From the NCBI RefSeq assembly GCF_023147585.1, contig NZ_JAHXOZ010000001.1:310001-374000 (forward strand): a stretch of 64,000 nucleotides of DNA, written 5' to 3'. Below are positions 63,635 through 64,000 of the stretch, one piece after another. Each line of letters starts with the position of its first letter. Within the stretch, counting starts at the first letter, position 1. Made by a program: the position numbers and the translations under genes. The DNA is from Micrococcus sp. EYE_212. Its GTDB lineage: Bacteria; Actinomycetota; Actinomycetes; Actinomycetales; Micrococcaceae. Under the pieces are notes generated by a model that was given only the letters and a program-made list of their open reading frames with translations, did not search any database and was not told where the DNA came from.

Positions 63635-64000
63635 TCGACCTGGTAGGCGGTGGTGTCGAACGCGCCGGTGACGGTGGCCTCGGCGCCCTTCATGCCGGGC
63701 ATGTGGTCGGCGGTCAGCGTGACCTCGGTGCCCACGGGGTAGGCCGGGTCGTCGGCCTCCTCGATGCCGGCCGGCGCGGGGCCGCCGTCCATCGCGTGCT
63801 CCATCGAGTGGCCTGCGTGGCTGGAGGCGGCGGCCGATCCGCTCGCGTCCTTGGAGCGCATGTCGTCCATGCGGCTGGCGGCGGCTGACGACGCGTCCGA
63901 GGCGGCGGATCCCACGGCTGGGCCCGCGGAGGAGGCCAGGGAGCTCGCAGCCGCCCCGATCGAGGGGGCGGCCGAACCCACCGCGTCACCCGCCGAGGAG
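63367..64000 (-). CDS. YdhK family protein (two DUF1541 repeats), 5' end outside window
   Basis: More than 210 aa. The frame stays open to the right edge, so the start and the expected lipoprotein or signal peptide are outside. The visible part is an Ala/Ser/Gly-rich stretch, an SHAGHSMEHAMDGG metal-ligand-like segment, and two DUF1541 repeats, each with VG-x-(E/T)V, ADHM-GMKGA-AT and HKWVV (about 60 residues apart). YdhK proteins are secreted and often linked to copper or cell-surface stress. The function is not established. A GTG at 63981 is a possible internal start but unlikely. The 3' end overlaps the convergent channel gene by 268 bp. Confidence 0.85.
   Translation of the reverse strand, partial: SSAGDAVGSAAPSIGAAASSLASSAGPAVGSAASDASSAAASRMDDMRSKDASGSAAASSHAGHSMEHAMDGGPAPAGIEEADDPAYPVGTEVTLTADHMPGMKGAEATVTGAFDTTAYQVDYTPTDGGEKVTAHKWVVQEELEGVHDDDLHVGDTAVMAADHMTGMKGAGATISGISEETVSMVDVTTADGMTMKNHKWVVEDEVRPAR

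Overview
The window looks like chromosome from a very GC-rich Gram-positive actinobacterium. Codon third positions are almost all G/C. GTG and TTG starts are common. The core gene orders (pnp/rpsO, rimP-nusA-ylxR-infB-rbfA-truB-ribF, ispG-rseP-dxr, rpsB-tsf-pyrH-frr-cdsA) and the protein sequences fit Micrococcaceae, most likely Micrococcus. This is an inference from reading, not a search. Most of the window is ordinary core genome on the minus strand. The accessory signals are one IS481-type insertion sequence, one decayed DUF222/HNH gene, and a branched-chain amino acid catabolic island.

Layout. 1-5.4 kb: 5' end of ftsK, RNase J, dapA and dapB, with a DUF418 membrane protein and a small TPR membrane protein between the two dap genes. 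5.5-11.5 kb: an M16 peptidase, a broken DUF222/HNH gene, a small membrane protein, pnp and rpsO. 11.6-25.9 kb: a CPBP protease and a methyltransferase, then the translation/RNA run from ribF back to rimP, a TauE/SafE permease, proS and a GNAT protein. 25.9-31 kb: the MEP genes ispG and dxr flanking a site-2 protease, plus a Tat-type lipoprotein. 31-33.1 kb: an acetate symporter with its DUF485 partner, followed by a GNAT protein. 33.8-44.6 kb: a leucine/branched-chain island in which citE-maoC-acyl-CoA dehydrogenase-mccA-mccB are joined by stop/start overlaps. It meets a divergent TetR gene and then a convergent bkdABC operon. 44.8-49.9 kb: a DivIVA-repeat protein and cdsA-frr-pyrH-tsf-rpsB. 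50.2-59.5 kb: cell-envelope genes (M23, two glycosyltransferases, LysM-NlpC/P60, ZIP transporter, DMT transporter, PgsA-like enzyme, holin-like protein), a CAU tRNA, and an IS481-type element with a perfect 6-bp target duplication. 59.6-64 kb: aldo/keto reductase, SDR, glutaminase, an ion-channel-like protein, and a YdhK/DUF1541 protein running off the right edge.

How the genes work together. BkdABC oxidises branched 2-oxoacids to branched acyl-CoAs. The acyl-CoA dehydrogenase, the biotin-dependent carboxylase, the MaoC hydratase and the CitE-type lyase then take the leucine branch to acetyl-CoA and a short acid. The gene order closely resembles the Mycobacterium tuberculosis Rv2495c-Rv2502c region as I remember it. 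The divergent region between mccB and the TetR gene carries a perfect operator that fills the -35/-10 spacer. The bkd promoter carries a perfect CRP-type palindrome over its -10.

Regulation. At least ten genes have a TANNNT -10 box only 6-7 nt from the start codon, which predicts leaderless mRNAs. Most of these -10 boxes contain the rare tetranucleotide CTAG, which is also the target of the IS481-type element seen here. Long GC-rich stem-loops without U-tracts sit after many genes.
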